64,000 bases of DNA from JBBTCJ01 sp038043285 (lineage in GTDB: Bacteria > Planctomycetota > Phycisphaerae > UBA1845). Below the pieces are notes generated by a model. It worked only from the letters and a program-made list of their open reading frames with translations. It was not told the origin of the DNA and did no database searches. Below, one piece after another: positions 7,966 to 16,372 of this stretch. A program made the translations under genes and the position numbers. How positions within the stretch are numbered: position 1 is the stretch's first letter; each line of letters opens with the position of its first letter. Location of the stretch: positions 1 through 64,000 of the forward strand of contig JBBTCJ010000007.1 of assembly GCA_038043285.1 (NCBI GenBank), in the 5' to 3' direction.

Positions 7966-9288
7966 CTATTGCGAAGCGACCAGGGTCAGGTCGACGCCTT
8001 CGGTGGTGGCGCCGGCGGCGACGTTGATGCCCGCCAGCTCCGCTTCATCATAGCCGGTGAGCGAGAATTCGAGTCGGTACTCGCCGGTGGGGAGTCCGCC
8101 GAGGACGTAGGTTCCGTCGGCGTCGGTGGCGGTGCTGGTTACTTCTTCACCCTCGGCGTCGTAGGCGGTGACGGAGACGCCGGTCAGGGGCACCAGCGTC
8201 CCGTCGGCGTCTTCGGCGGTGACGGTTCCGGCGATGCTCCCGGCATCGAGCAGGTCGATCAAGCGCATGGCGATGGAGGGAGTGAACTGGAAGCTGCGGA
8301 TGGTGCCGGGGTCGTCGATGTGCCCGCTGGGGATAGCGCGGAAGGCCTTGCTGAGGTCCACGTCAAGCAGCAAGGTGGTTTCGGCGCCGTCGACGATCTC
8401 GAACTCGAAATGGAGTTTGATTCCGGTCTGCTCGCCACTGGGAACGCGGAGGCTGAACTCGCGTCCGTCGATCAGCGTCACCTTGCCCTCGGTGACGTGG
8501 ATGCGCATGAGGTTGTAGGCGCCGGCGGGAATCTCAGCGTCGGTGAGCAGGTCAGTCCTTCCGTTTTGCAGATCGAGCAGGTTGAGAATCTTTTCGCCCT
8601 CGAAGATCACGATGTAGGGGCTGACCGAGGCGTCCTCGCTGGGTGGACCGCAGGCGTCGGCGTCCTCGTCACACTCTTCGCCGTCGGGGCAGGCGACGGC
8701 TTCGCCGGCCATGCAGATGCCGGTGTCGATGAAGCAGGATTCGACGCCGTTGCAATGGAGTTCGTCGTCGCACTGGTCGTCGGAGGTACATCCGGTGCAG
8801 GCTTGGATGTCTTCGTCGCAATCCAGGCCGTCGTCGCAGGGTGGCGTGCCGGCCTGGCAGAGCATGGTTCCGGTGTCGCAGGTTTCGATGCCGTTGCAAT
8901 AGACGCCGTCGTCGCAGTCGGCGCCGGTTTCACAGGAGGGCAGACAGGCGTCGGCGGTTTCGTCGCAGACTTCGTCGGCGGCGCAGGGCGCGATTCCGGC
9001 GCGGCATTCGCCATCGACGCAGGACTCGGTCCCGTTGCAATACAGCCCGTCGTCGCATTCTTCGTCGCAGATTTCGACGCCGGAAGCGCGGACCTCGATC
9101 TTGGTCACGGTCACCAGGGCTTCGGAGATCATGTCGAAGGGGTAGGGTTTGTCGGTGACCAGGACGCGGAGGGTTCCGACGCCGGACGAATCCGCGCCGC
9201 CCCCGCCGAGTTGGCTGCACACCGCACCGGACAACCCGAGGGCCGCCGTGAAGAAGACCGCCGCTGCACGAAGAGCATTCTTGTTCAT
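7966..9288 (-). CDS. Secreted DUF4382 protein with Cys-rich insertion and CNA/carboxypeptidase-like C-terminus
   Basis: A 440-residue exported protein; ATG at 9288 starts a signal peptide (ALRAAAVFFTAALGLSGAVC). A DUF4382-like domain begins with LRVLVTDKPYPF and ISEALVTVTKIEVR. It is broken after about residue 65 by some 140 residues of three Cys-rich repeats (CDDGLYCNGTESC type). It then resumes with KILNLLDLQNGRTDLL and IPAGAYNLMRIHV. The last 85 residues (GTVTAEDADGTLVPLTGVSV, DGTYVLGGLPTGEY) look like a carboxypeptidase-regulatory beta-sandwich. The Cys near the signal peptide end is a poor lipobox, so secretion or lipidation is open. Function unknown; a cell-surface or extracellular binding role is inferred. 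Confidence 0.75.
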   Translation of the reverse strand: MNKNALRAAAVFFTAALGLSGAVCSQLGGGGADSSGVGTLRVLVTDKPYPFDMISEALVTVTKIEVRASGVEICDEECDDGLYCNGTESCVDGECRAGIAPCAADEVCDETADACLPSCETGADCDDGVYCNGIETCDTGTMLCQAGTPPCDDGLDCDEDIQACTGCTSDDQCDDELHCNGVESCFIDTGICMAGEAVACPDGEECDEDADACGPPSEDASVSPYIVIFEGEKILNLLDLQNGRTDLLTDAEIPAGAYNLMRIHVTEGKVTLIDGREFSLRVPSGEQTGIKLHFEFEIVDGAETTLLLDVDLSKAFRAIPSGHIDDPGTIRSFQFTPSIAMRLIDLLDAGSIAGTVTAEDADGTLVPLTGVSVTAYDAEGEEVTSTATDADGTYVLGGLPTGEYRLEFSLTGYDEAELAGINVAAGATTEGVDLTLVASQ

Positions 9289-9383
9289 GACTTCTCGCTC
9301 CGAATTCTCATCCCTCGGCCCCTGCACCCGCGGGACGGTCGGCAACGCCGCCGCACGCGAGTTGACCCACGATCGTCGCCTTC

Positions 9384-9404
9384 CCCACCTCCAAAGGAGG
9401 TGGG
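9384..9404. repeat. Perfect hairpin, 9-bp arms
   Basis: CCCACCTCC-AAA-GGAGGTGGG. It lies in the gap upstream of the DUF4382 gene. It has no T-tract on either strand, so a terminator role is weak. The arms contain a Shine-Dalgarno-like GGAGGTGG and its complement. Confidence 0.6.
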
Positions 9405-9553
9405 CCACCCGGCCCAGGATCGCCGCTTGAACCACCCCAAGGATGGAGGGTCGGAGGACGTACGCGGTCCGCCGACGGAGGTGCTATCGGTAGCGATTCC
9501 CGACGAATCCAAGCACGATCGCGGCGCGTGGTGGACGTGCGCAGGCGCGGGTT

Positions 9554-10843
9554 TTACGGGACGGTTTGGAGTATCGGACGAGGTTGGGGGGAATGTCGAT
9601 TGACGATTGTCGATTGAAAGCAGCCAACTTCACGGCGCGGCCTCCCCCACGACCAACCGACCGCCGTCGAAGTCACGATGCGATCGAAAGCATCCAGCAC
9701 GTCGTCCCATCGGTAGCGTGCTGCCACCAGCGAACGCGCGGCCGCTCCGAGTCGCTCGCGTTCGGCCTGGTTGTCCAGCAAGATGCGGACGTGTTGAATG
9801 AAGGCCTGCGGAGAGTCCGCCGTCAGGAAATGCTCGCCGCTTCGTCCAATGATTCCCTCGGCCGCCCCGGTCGTCAGCACGATCGGCTTCGCGTAGGCCA
9901 TGGCCTCCAGAACCTTATTCTGCAACCCGCGGGCGATGCGCAGCGGTGCGACGCTCACGTCGAATCGGCGTACTTCCCAGCCGACGTCGTCCACCTCGCC
10001 CACCACCTGCACGCCGGGCGTTTTTGCGAGCCTTCGCACGCCTCGCGTCGGACAGCGACCGACGATGCGGAAGACAGCCGCCGGATGGGCTTGGCGAATC
10101 GCCGGCCAGCACTCTTCGACGAACCATTTCACGGCATCGACATTGGGCCAATAGTCCATCACGCCGACGAAGCCGACGATCGGCGGAAACCGGTGCTTGT
10201 CGCGTTCGAGCAACCGATCGTCGGGCAGATGCACGCCGTTGCCCACGACGTGCAAGCGGCCCGGCGGAGCGAACGGCGCGAGGGTCGCGGCTTCGGAATC
10301 GGTGATGACGATGGCGGCGTCAAATTCGTTGAGGCAGGCGCGTTCCATTCGGGCGAGGCGACGGCCTTCCAGGGCATGGAGCCGGCGCATCGGCCCGGCG
10401 TGGCGATCGGCGTAGGCCAGCCACTTCTGACTGTCGCAATCGCACAGGTCCAGGATTCGCCGTCGCGCGGGGACCATCCGCGCGTACCGGGCCATGCTCG
10501 ACGAGAAGGCCACGATCGCGTCAAAGCGTACCCTTCGCTTGAGTTGGCGAAGCTGTTCGCGCATGGCGCCGCAGGCGTAGTAGCCGGTGGTCACCATGCC
10601 TCCGAAAAGCAGGCTGGCCGCACCGCGCAGCGTTGCCGTCCTGGGGCGTAGTTCCACCGCGATGACCTCGGCGCAATGTCGGCGCAGATCCTCAACATAT
10701 TGAAAATCCCCCGGTCGATCGACGAAGCAAACGCACCAAACGCGGTGCTCGCGGCTGAGCCGCTCGATCTGGCGGAACGCCCTCAGCTTGTCGCCCTTGT
10801 TGGGCGGATAGGGAATGCGATGGGCGAGGTATAGGATATTCAT
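9554..10843 (-). CDS. Glycosyltransferase, TIGR03087-like (exosortase/PEP-CTERM-associated)
   Basis: A 429-residue GT4-type sugar transferase. The N-terminus MNILYLAHRIPYPPNKGDKL is characteristic of the family annotated as sugar transferases associated with PEP-CTERM/EpsH-type systems. The middle shows VGFVGVMDYWPNVDAVKWF and the C-terminal half the usual GT-B features (VSVAPLRIARGLQNKVLEAM). The last ~30 residues are low-complexity and may vary. It is four bases downstream of the FemAB-like gene, in one operon with it and the CapK-like gene. Expected role: building an exopolysaccharide or envelope glycan in the cytoplasm. Donor and acceptor sugars are unknown. Confidence 0.85.
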   Translation of the reverse strand: MNILYLAHRIPYPPNKGDKLRAFRQIERLSREHRVWCVCFVDRPGDFQYVEDLRRHCAEVIAVELRPRTATLRGAASLLFGGMVTTGYYACGAMREQLRQLKRRVRFDAIVAFSSSMARYARMVPARRRILDLCDCDSQKWLAYADRHAGPMRRLHALEGRRLARMERACLNEFDAAIVITDSEAATLAPFAPPGRLHVVGNGVHLPDDRLLERDKHRFPPIVGFVGVMDYWPNVDAVKWFVEECWPAIRQAHPAAVFRIVGRCPTRGVRRLAKTPGVQVVGEVDDVGWEVRRFDVSVAPLRIARGLQNKVLEAMAYAKPIVLTTGAAEGIIGRSGEHFLTADSPQAFIQHVRILLDNQAERERLGAAARSLVAARYRWDDVLDAFDRIVTSTAVGWSWGRPRREVGCFQSTIVNRHSPQPRPILQTVP

Positions 10844-10847
10844 ATAT

Positions 10848-12122
10848 TCACCCCGGTATGTGACGGGCGAGCCGCGCGCCCAGAACCTGGGTCATCCACA
10901 GCGGCAGATGCGACCATACCCGCCTCGCGATGCGGAACCTGGGATTGTCAGGCCGCAATGGCACTGGCCGCCGCCCCGGTGGAACGTAGAACTGGTATTC
11001 CAGCGGACGAGGCGTGAATCCGTGCAGTCGCTTGAAGTCGAAACTTCCGTGGTTATCGCGGCGCGAGCGGCCGAAATCGAAGACCCCATAGCCCTCGGCG
11101 ACGGCCCGCTCCATGACCGTGAAGTACACGAAGTTGGCGGCGCTGTACCGCCGGGCGTCGTCGGTCATGCCCACGAAGTAGGGCAACACGGCGTCGCGGT
11201 GCAGGAACGTCAGCAGTCCGGCGACCGGCCGACCGTTCCGGCGAACCAAGAGCGTCCAGTGTTGGTCCGGCATGTGTTCGATAAGCGATTCGAAAAACGA
11301 GCGCGGATAGGCGATGGATCCCAGGCGACGCATGCTGAGGGTGTACAGACGCCAGACTTCCGATAGATGATGATCACCAAACGAGGCTTCCAGGGAGTAC
11401 TTGTCGCGGGCGTTGCGCGCGGCTGCGCGGGCCTTCCGCGGCAGCCATTCCAACACGTCGTCGGGGCGCGACGGCAGTTGGCGTCGAAATCCCACGTACC
11501 CCTCCGCGATCGGAAGCGTCGCCGCGACCGCCCGTTGGTGACGCAGATCGACGAGGTTGCAGCGCAGCTCCTGGGCGCGTTGCACGGCGTGCGCGGCGAG
11601 CACTTCGGCGGCCTCCTCGTCGGCGGCAATGATGCCTCCGCCCACGGCGTAGGGGACGCTGACCAGCATCCGCCCGCCGAGCCGACTCCGCACCAGGAAC
11701 GTCGGAAGCACGCCGACGATGCGCTGGTCGCGAACCGCCAGAACGTACTCCTCCTCATGCCCGAAAACCTCGCGGACCGCCTGGCGCCAGGACAGCGAAT
11801 GGAAAAGCGTTCCGTCGGGGTGGCGATCGACGTAGTCTCTCCAGGCGTGACGCGATTCGGCCGAGAGCGTGATCGTTCGGCAGGGCACGGAGCCGGCCAC
11901 TGCGCCGGATGTCCGCTGCACAGCGGCGAAAAAGCCTGGCGGGCACAGCCGGCAGGGCGCGGCCGGTGCGGGCCGCAACCCAGAAGCGATGGGCGAAGCC
12001 TGATTCAATCCGCGGGCGTTCGGAAGCGGTTCCTGGGTGACCCCGGAGGATTCGTGAGAAACCGCTCCCTCATGGTTGCGGCTCTGATCGGACAAGGGTT
12101 TTTCTAACACCGACTCAGGCAT
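10848..12122 (-). CDS. FemAB-like acyltransferase (XrtA/PEP-CTERM-associated type)
   Basis: A 424-residue protein with the GNAT-like FemAB fold: HPDGTLFHSLSWRQAV, GRMLVSVPYAVGGG, and near the end VFDFGRSRRDNHGSFDFKR. This matches the FemAB-related proteins found with exosortase/exopolysaccharide clusters, which normally run to about 340-350 residues. The extra ~78 N-terminal residues are low-complexity and include a copy of the dispersed repeat (residues ~11-21, SDQSRNHEGAV). ATG at 12122 has GGGAG eight bases upstream and overlaps the previous gene by 8 bp, so it may be used; GTG at 11888 would give a family-length 346-residue protein. Role in peptide or glycan modification is inferred. Confidence 0.8.
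   Translation of the reverse strand: MPESVLEKPLSDQSRNHEGAVSHESSGVTQEPLPNARGLNQASPIASGLRPAPAAPCRLCPPGFFAAVQRTSGAVAGSVPCRTITLSAESRHAWRDYVDRHPDGTLFHSLSWRQAVREVFGHEEEYVLAVRDQRIVGVLPTFLVRSRLGGRMLVSVPYAVGGGIIAADEEAAEVLAAHAVQRAQELRCNLVDLRHQRAVAATLPIAEGYVGFRRQLPSRPDDVLEWLPRKARAAARNARDKYSLEASFGDHHLSEVWRLYTLSMRRLGSIAYPRSFFESLIEHMPDQHWTLLVRRNGRPVAGLLTFLHRDAVLPYFVGMTDDARRYSAANFVYFTVMERAVAEGYGVFDFGRSRRDNHGSFDFKRLHGFTPRPLEYQFYVPPGRRPVPLRPDNPRFRIARRVWSHLPLWMTQVLGARLARHIPG
12062..12092 (-). repeat. Dispersed repeat, copy 6, inside the FemAB-like N-terminus
   Basis: CCGCTCCCTCATGGTTGCGG then CTCTGATCGG. It is diverged from the consensus at two positions and lies in frame within the first 25 codons of the FemAB-like reading frame. 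Confidence 0.6.
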
Positions 12123-13494
12123 GGGGCGACTCCCGAGTGACGTTGGTCGAGGCGGGTATCGCGCGGGACTCGACGTATCGGAACTTTCCGGAACCGATCT
12201 GCGGAATGGAAGCCACGTAACGCACGCTGAGGGACACGTCCTCGCCGACGATCGGCCTTACGCTTCGCTCGATGGACTCCCGCGTGACCGTCGCGGCGCG
12301 GTCGTCGCAGACCACGTCGATGGTGACGGCGAAGTTCTCGTGTTGGACCACCCGGAACTGGCGGATGCCGCGCGTCTCGCGCAGAGGGTAGATGATCGAG
12401 AGGGCGTGCTTGACGTCGCCGTCGGGCGTGCACAGAAAATCCGTCGTCCGACCGGCGATCACGTCCATAAGCGGCAGGCCTCGCCCGCACAAGCACCGCT
12501 GGGGCAACAGACGCCCGACGTCGCCGGTGCGGTAGCGGATCATGGGCATCGCGTAGGCGTCCAGGTGAGTGACGACGATCTCGCCCGATTCGCCCGGGGG
12601 CGCGGGTCGATCGCCGGTAAAGATTTCGAGCACCACGTTCTCGGCCATGACGTGCATTCGCCCCTCGGTACATTGGTGGGCGATGAAACCGGCTTCGCGG
12701 CTGCCGTAACCGTCGGCGACGGGAACCTCGAAGTACTCCTCGATCGTCTTTCGATCGTGCGGATAGCAGACCTCACCGGTGACGAAGATGGCCTTCAGAC
12801 GACGGCGGTCGAGTTTCCGCCCGACGGTCCGGGCGCGGCGGGTCAGCATGGCGATGCTGCTGGGATAGCCGAACAGACACGCGGGGCGAAAGGCGTCCCA
12901 GGCATCCAGATACGCATCCATTCGCGAGCACGACATGTGGAAGGCGTCGAGAAGGCGATGGTTGAACAATGCGTCGCGCCAGCGGCGCAGGGTGTCGGTG
13001 CGGCGCCGCTCGATGGGTGAGCCCCAGAGGTACAGTTCGCGCTGCCCGAGGTCCACGCCGAACCAGCGGTGCGTTCGGATGCGCGCCGCTTGATCGTAGG
13101 CCTGACGTCGGCGATCCACGAAGAATCTCAGTGGTTCGCCGCTGGATCCGCCGGTGTGCGACTCGAAGACCCCGCCGGGAGCGCCCCGCCAAATCATCTC
13201 GTCGATGGAGCGGCTGATTCCCGCCTTATCGAGCGTGGGTAACGCCCGCAGCATCTCAAACCCGTCGGGGTTCCGCGGGTCAGCGCCTGCCTCGTCGATT
13301 CGCCGACGATGGAAGGACGAGACGTCGTAGGCATGGCCCAGCAGCGTCGCGAGCTTGACGCGCTGCAGCTCGCGCAACTCGTCCGGCGACGCCCACTGCG
13401 ACCATTCCAATTCATGAACGAAACGCGGCGTGCGTCGGCCGACAAGCCGCTCGTGCAGCGGAAACAAAACGTGTTTGACGAGGCCGGGCCGCAT
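12115..13494 (-). CDS. CapK/phenylacetate-CoA-ligase-like adenylating enzyme
   Basis: A 459-residue member of the AMP-forming ligase family related to CapK and PaaK. Visible motifs are SHTGGSSGEPL (phosphate-binding loop), VADGYGSREAGF (A5-like) and MIRYRTGDVGRL (A7-like), followed by Cys-rich LLPQRCLCGRGLPLM as in coenzyme F390 synthetase relatives. ATG at 13494 is chosen over an upstream TTG. Such genes are common in exopolysaccharide/exosortase clusters, where their substrate is unknown. Here it is the first gene of a tight trio with the FemAB-like and TIGR03087-like genes. Confidence 0.85.
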   Translation of the reverse strand: MRPGLVKHVLFPLHERLVGRRTPRFVHELEWSQWASPDELRELQRVKLATLLGHAYDVSSFHRRRIDEAGADPRNPDGFEMLRALPTLDKAGISRSIDEMIWRGAPGGVFESHTGGSSGEPLRFFVDRRRQAYDQAARIRTHRWFGVDLGQRELYLWGSPIERRRTDTLRRWRDALFNHRLLDAFHMSCSRMDAYLDAWDAFRPACLFGYPSSIAMLTRRARTVGRKLDRRRLKAIFVTGEVCYPHDRKTIEEYFEVPVADGYGSREAGFIAHQCTEGRMHVMAENVVLEIFTGDRPAPPGESGEIVVTHLDAYAMPMIRYRTGDVGRLLPQRCLCGRGLPLMDVIAGRTTDFLCTPDGDVKHALSIIYPLRETRGIRQFRVVQHENFAVTIDVVCDDRAATVTRESIERSVRPIVGEDVSLSVRYVASIPQIGSGKFRYVESRAIPASTNVTRESPHA

Positions 13495-13609
13495 GTTCGT
13501 CGCCGCTGCGCAGCGCAACGCGAAGCGACGCGCGCCTCGGCGCGCAACGCATCCGCTTGCGCAGCCCCTGTCTATCGGCGGTTATCGGGCCGGACCTTGG
13601 TTACGGAAA

Positions 13610-13993
13610 TCAGGCGTTCTTCACCAACGAAACGTATTCCTTGCTGCTAAGAAGTGTTTGGAGCGGATCGGGCGCGTCGGGCTTGAGCCTGACGATCCAC
13701 CCCTCCTCGAAGGCGTCGTCGTTGATGAGTTCGGGACGATCCGCCAACGACGCGTTGACCTCCACGATCTTGCCGGCCACCGAGGTGAAAATCTCCGAGG
13801 TCGCCTTCACCGACTCCACCTCGCCGATGGAATCGCCGACCGACACCTTCCGTCCAACTTCGGGAAGTTCGACGAACGTGATGTCCGTCAATTCGTCGGC
13901 CGCGTACTGGGTAATGCCCACGGTGATGACGTCCTCATCCGGACGGAACCATTCGTGGGTCTCTGCGTATCGTCGATCGGTCGGTACCTTCAT
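13610..13993 (-). CDS. gcvH: Glycine cleavage system H protein
   Basis: A 127-residue lipoyl carrier protein. ATG at 13993 begins MKVPTDRRYAETHEWFRPD, the usual H-protein start; longer frames upstream are spurious. The lipoyl-lysine is K63 in VESVKATSEI, and the C-terminal helix (DPLQTLLSSKEYVSLV) is present. It shuttles the aminomethyl group between the P, T and L proteins in the cytoplasm. It lies 91 bp downstream of gcvT in the same direction; gcvP is not in this window. Confidence 0.95.
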   Translation of the reverse strand: MKVPTDRRYAETHEWFRPDEDVITVGITQYAADELTDITFVELPEVGRKVSVGDSIGEVESVKATSEIFTSVAGKIVEVNASLADRPELINDDAFEEGWIVRLKPDAPDPLQTLLSSKEYVSLVKNA

Positions 13994-14084
13994 CGCTTCT
14001 CTCTGCGGGCGACTCGCGCCGGGGGAGCCGCACCTGACGCCGGCGAAGCCCCTCCGCGCTGCTTCCGAGGCGGTCCTTGTATCG

Positions 14085-15188
14085 CTAGCGCGGACGTTTG
14101 TAAAACGGCAATTTGACCACCTGCGCCTCGGCAAACTTCGTGCCAACCTCGACCCGCAGGGCGGTCCCTTCGGCCATGGTCTCCGCCGCGACAAAGGCCA
14201 TCGCTATGCTCTTGCCCAGCGTCGGGCTGAGGGTTCCGCTGGTCACCTCACCGACCCGCCGGTCTCCGGAAAACACCCCGGCGTGCTGCCGCGCGATTCG
14301 CTTGCCCTCAAGCTCCAGCCCCGCAAGTTGCCTGGGCAGCCCGCGCTCGTGGAGCTTCCGCATCGGCTCAGCCCCGATGAATTCCTTGCTCAAATCGACG
14401 CACCAGGCTTGACCCGCGGTCAGCGAATCGACCTCCTCGCCCAGCTCGTGGCCGTAAAGCGGCATGGCCGCCTCGATCCGCAGGGTGTCGCGGGCCCCAA
14501 GCCCCGCCGGGCGGATCACCGGGTGGGGATGATCCTTGGTTCCCAGCAATCTCGCCAGCGCGAACGGCGCGATCGCCGCCGGGACCACCACCTCGATGCC
14601 GTCTTCCCCGGTGTACCCGCTGCGATAGGTGACGATCGAAAGCGGTCCGGCGCCGTGGACCGAGAAATGGTATCGCTTGAGGTTGCTCAAATCCGCCTTG
14701 GTCAGCTCCTTGGAAAGCTCGATCGTCCTTGGCCCCTGACAGGCGACCATGGCCGTCGTCCGCGTCTCGTCCGCAATCTCCACCAGCCGACCCTGCCGAT
14801 GCATGATGAGCCAGGCGACGATCTTCTCCCGGTTCGAGGCGTTGCAGACGATGCCCCAGTGGTTCTCGAAGCGAGAGACGATTACGTCGTCGAGGATGCC
14901 GCCGTCCTCGCGGCAGACGTGGGAGTAGTAGGAACGGCCGACGGTCGCGCCCGCAACGTTCCGCGTGCAGATCCGATTGAGGAAGGCCTCGCAATCCTTG
15001 CCGGTGAGCCTCAGTCGGCCCATGTGCGAGACGTCAAAGGCGCTGCACGCGGTCCGGGTGTGGTGATGCTCCTCGATGATGCCGACGTACTGCACCGGCA
15101 TCTCCCACCCGGCGAAGGGCACCATCTTCGCGCCGAAGGCCACGTGGGTGTCGTAAAGCGGTGTGCGGAGAAGTTCTTCAAGCATCAT
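14085..15188 (-). CDS. gcvT: Glycine cleavage system T protein (aminomethyltransferase)
   Basis: A 367-residue tetrahydrofolate-dependent aminomethyltransferase. ATG at 15188 is preferred because AGGA lies six bases before it; the family-typical LLRTPLYDTHVAFGAKMVPF follows. Other marks are SAFDVSHMG, YRSGYTGEDGIEVV (folate-binding region) and the C-terminal barrel GEVTSGTLSPTLGKSIAMAF. It works with GcvH immediately downstream. Full length for the family. Confidence 0.95.
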   Translation of the reverse strand: MMLEELLRTPLYDTHVAFGAKMVPFAGWEMPVQYVGIIEEHHHTRTACSAFDVSHMGRLRLTGKDCEAFLNRICTRNVAGATVGRSYYSHVCREDGGILDDVIVSRFENHWGIVCNASNREKIVAWLIMHRQGRLVEIADETRTTAMVACQGPRTIELSKELTKADLSNLKRYHFSVHGAGPLSIVTYRSGYTGEDGIEVVVPAAIAPFALARLLGTKDHPHPVIRPAGLGARDTLRIEAAMPLYGHELGEEVDSLTAGQAWCVDLSKEFIGAEPMRKLHERGLPRQLAGLELEGKRIARQHAGVFSGDRRVGEVTSGTLSPTLGKSIAMAFVAAETMAEGTALRVEVGTKFAEAQVVKLPFYKRPR

Positions 15189-15660
15189 GGCCATTCCTGA
15201 TCCTCGGCGGTTGCCCACTTGCGGTCGCCCCTGCCTGACGACGCCCCCCAGCACGCCCTCCCGCGCGATCGCGCCAACGGTGATTCGTCCCCGTGCGTCG
15301 AGACCCCCAATCGGCGCTTTCAACCTGTGTCTGGTATCAGGTGCTTTTAAGAACCGTGCGGGAGCGTGTCAACGTGCGGGCCTGCGACAAGGGGTCAAAT
15401 CCACGGAAACCGGCGAACGCGGCGACCGGGCGTCGTCCTTTTGATGCCCGAACTGAGCTGTTTCTTGCGGGCGAGTGCGACGACACACCTGATTCTGTGC
15501 GTCGGCAAACCTCTGCTCGTTTACGCTCGCGGCTCTGTTCCAACGACCAGCCGCCTTTTTGTCCGTACCGCGACCGCGAGGGAGCGGACCTTCAAAAACC
15601 CGAAGAGTTTGCCGAGTCGGACGACTGAGCCGCGGGCTCACGTCCGCCCTTGGAAGACGC
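15189..15660. other. Intergenic with one dispersed-repeat copy
   Basis: No credible gene between the PH-domain gene and gcvT. The right part contains TCGCGGCTCTGTTCCAACG, the same flank that accompanies repeat copies near 18630, then repeat copy 7. Confidence 0.55.
15562..15587 (+). repeat. Dispersed intergenic repeat, copy 7
   Basis: TCCGTACCGCGACCGCGAGG then GAGCGG; one base differs from copy 3. Confidence 0.7.
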
Positions 15661-16287
15661 TCAGGCGCTCATGCCGAACTGATCTATGGCCTGTTCGATG
15701 GCTCGACGGATTTGGGAGTGGACGGCTTCGGGTTGGGATACGGACTGCCAGCAACCCGGCGCTTCATCCGTGTTCGTCGTCACGTAGGAAATGGTCCCGA
15801 CGTCGATGTACCGTTCCCAGGATGACAGCCGCACGTACGTATTCCGCACCCCAACCAGCGGGACAGCGTGAATGCGCGGAGTTCGCACCCCGTGGATCTC
15901 GATGATCCGCCGATTGGTGAGCACGTACCACGTCGGAACCCAACGCACGATGGCCATGCCCAGTCGCGAAAATCCCAGCAGCAAGATGACCTGAGCGCTG
16001 GTGGTTACCGATAGTCCCGGCAACGGGCGACCAAGGATCGTCAGCGCGAGCGCCAGGAACGTCGCGGTCACCACCCACGCGGCGGAGTCCGACAGCGGGC
16101 GCCACATCGACGGCTTGATGGCCAGAATGACGATCTCACCACCATCGACGACGCCGCCGGGAAGTGAGGTCCACTGTTTGGCCACCCGTTCGACGCGCGA
16201 AGGCGTGTCGGACGTGGTCGCCGCGAACGGCGAGGCTGGACCGCCAATCGGAGGGGCAAGCACCATATCACGACGTTTATCGGTCAT
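15661..16287 (-). CDS. Membrane protein with bacterial PH-like domain
   Basis: A 208-residue protein. ATG at 16287 (MTDKRRDMVLAPPIGG) is chosen over upstream Met codons that overlap the next gene. After ~60 flexible residues comes GGEIVILAIKPSMW, then two hydrophobic segments (AAWVVTATFLALALTIL and a second ending near FSRLGMAIV). A stretch YVLTNRRIIEIHGVRTPRIHAVPL follows, typical of the bPH2/YdbS-like pleckstrin-homology fold. This family is widespread and its role is uncertain. It sits just downstream of a glycosyltransferase. Confidence 0.75.
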   Translation of the reverse strand: MTDKRRDMVLAPPIGGPASPFAATTSDTPSRVERVAKQWTSLPGGVVDGGEIVILAIKPSMWRPLSDSAAWVVTATFLALALTILGRPLPGLSVTTSAQVILLLGFSRLGMAIVRWVPTWYVLTNRRIIEIHGVRTPRIHAVPLVGVRNTYVRLSSWERYIDVGTISYVTTNTDEAPGCWQSVSQPEAVHSQIRRAIEQAIDQFGMSA

Positions 16288-16372
16288 CGTGGTCCGCCGG
16301 TTGCGTTGCGTGAAGACGGCATCGGATGCCGCCTGTACTAGGTACGTCCCGGTTCTTGTGGCGCGGCCCATG

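Noticed and set aside
7627..9603. Long plus-strand frame across the DUF4382 and IS110 region
   Set aside because: Gly/Asp/Val-rich antisense shadow in high-GC DNA. It spans two unrelated genes on the other strand.
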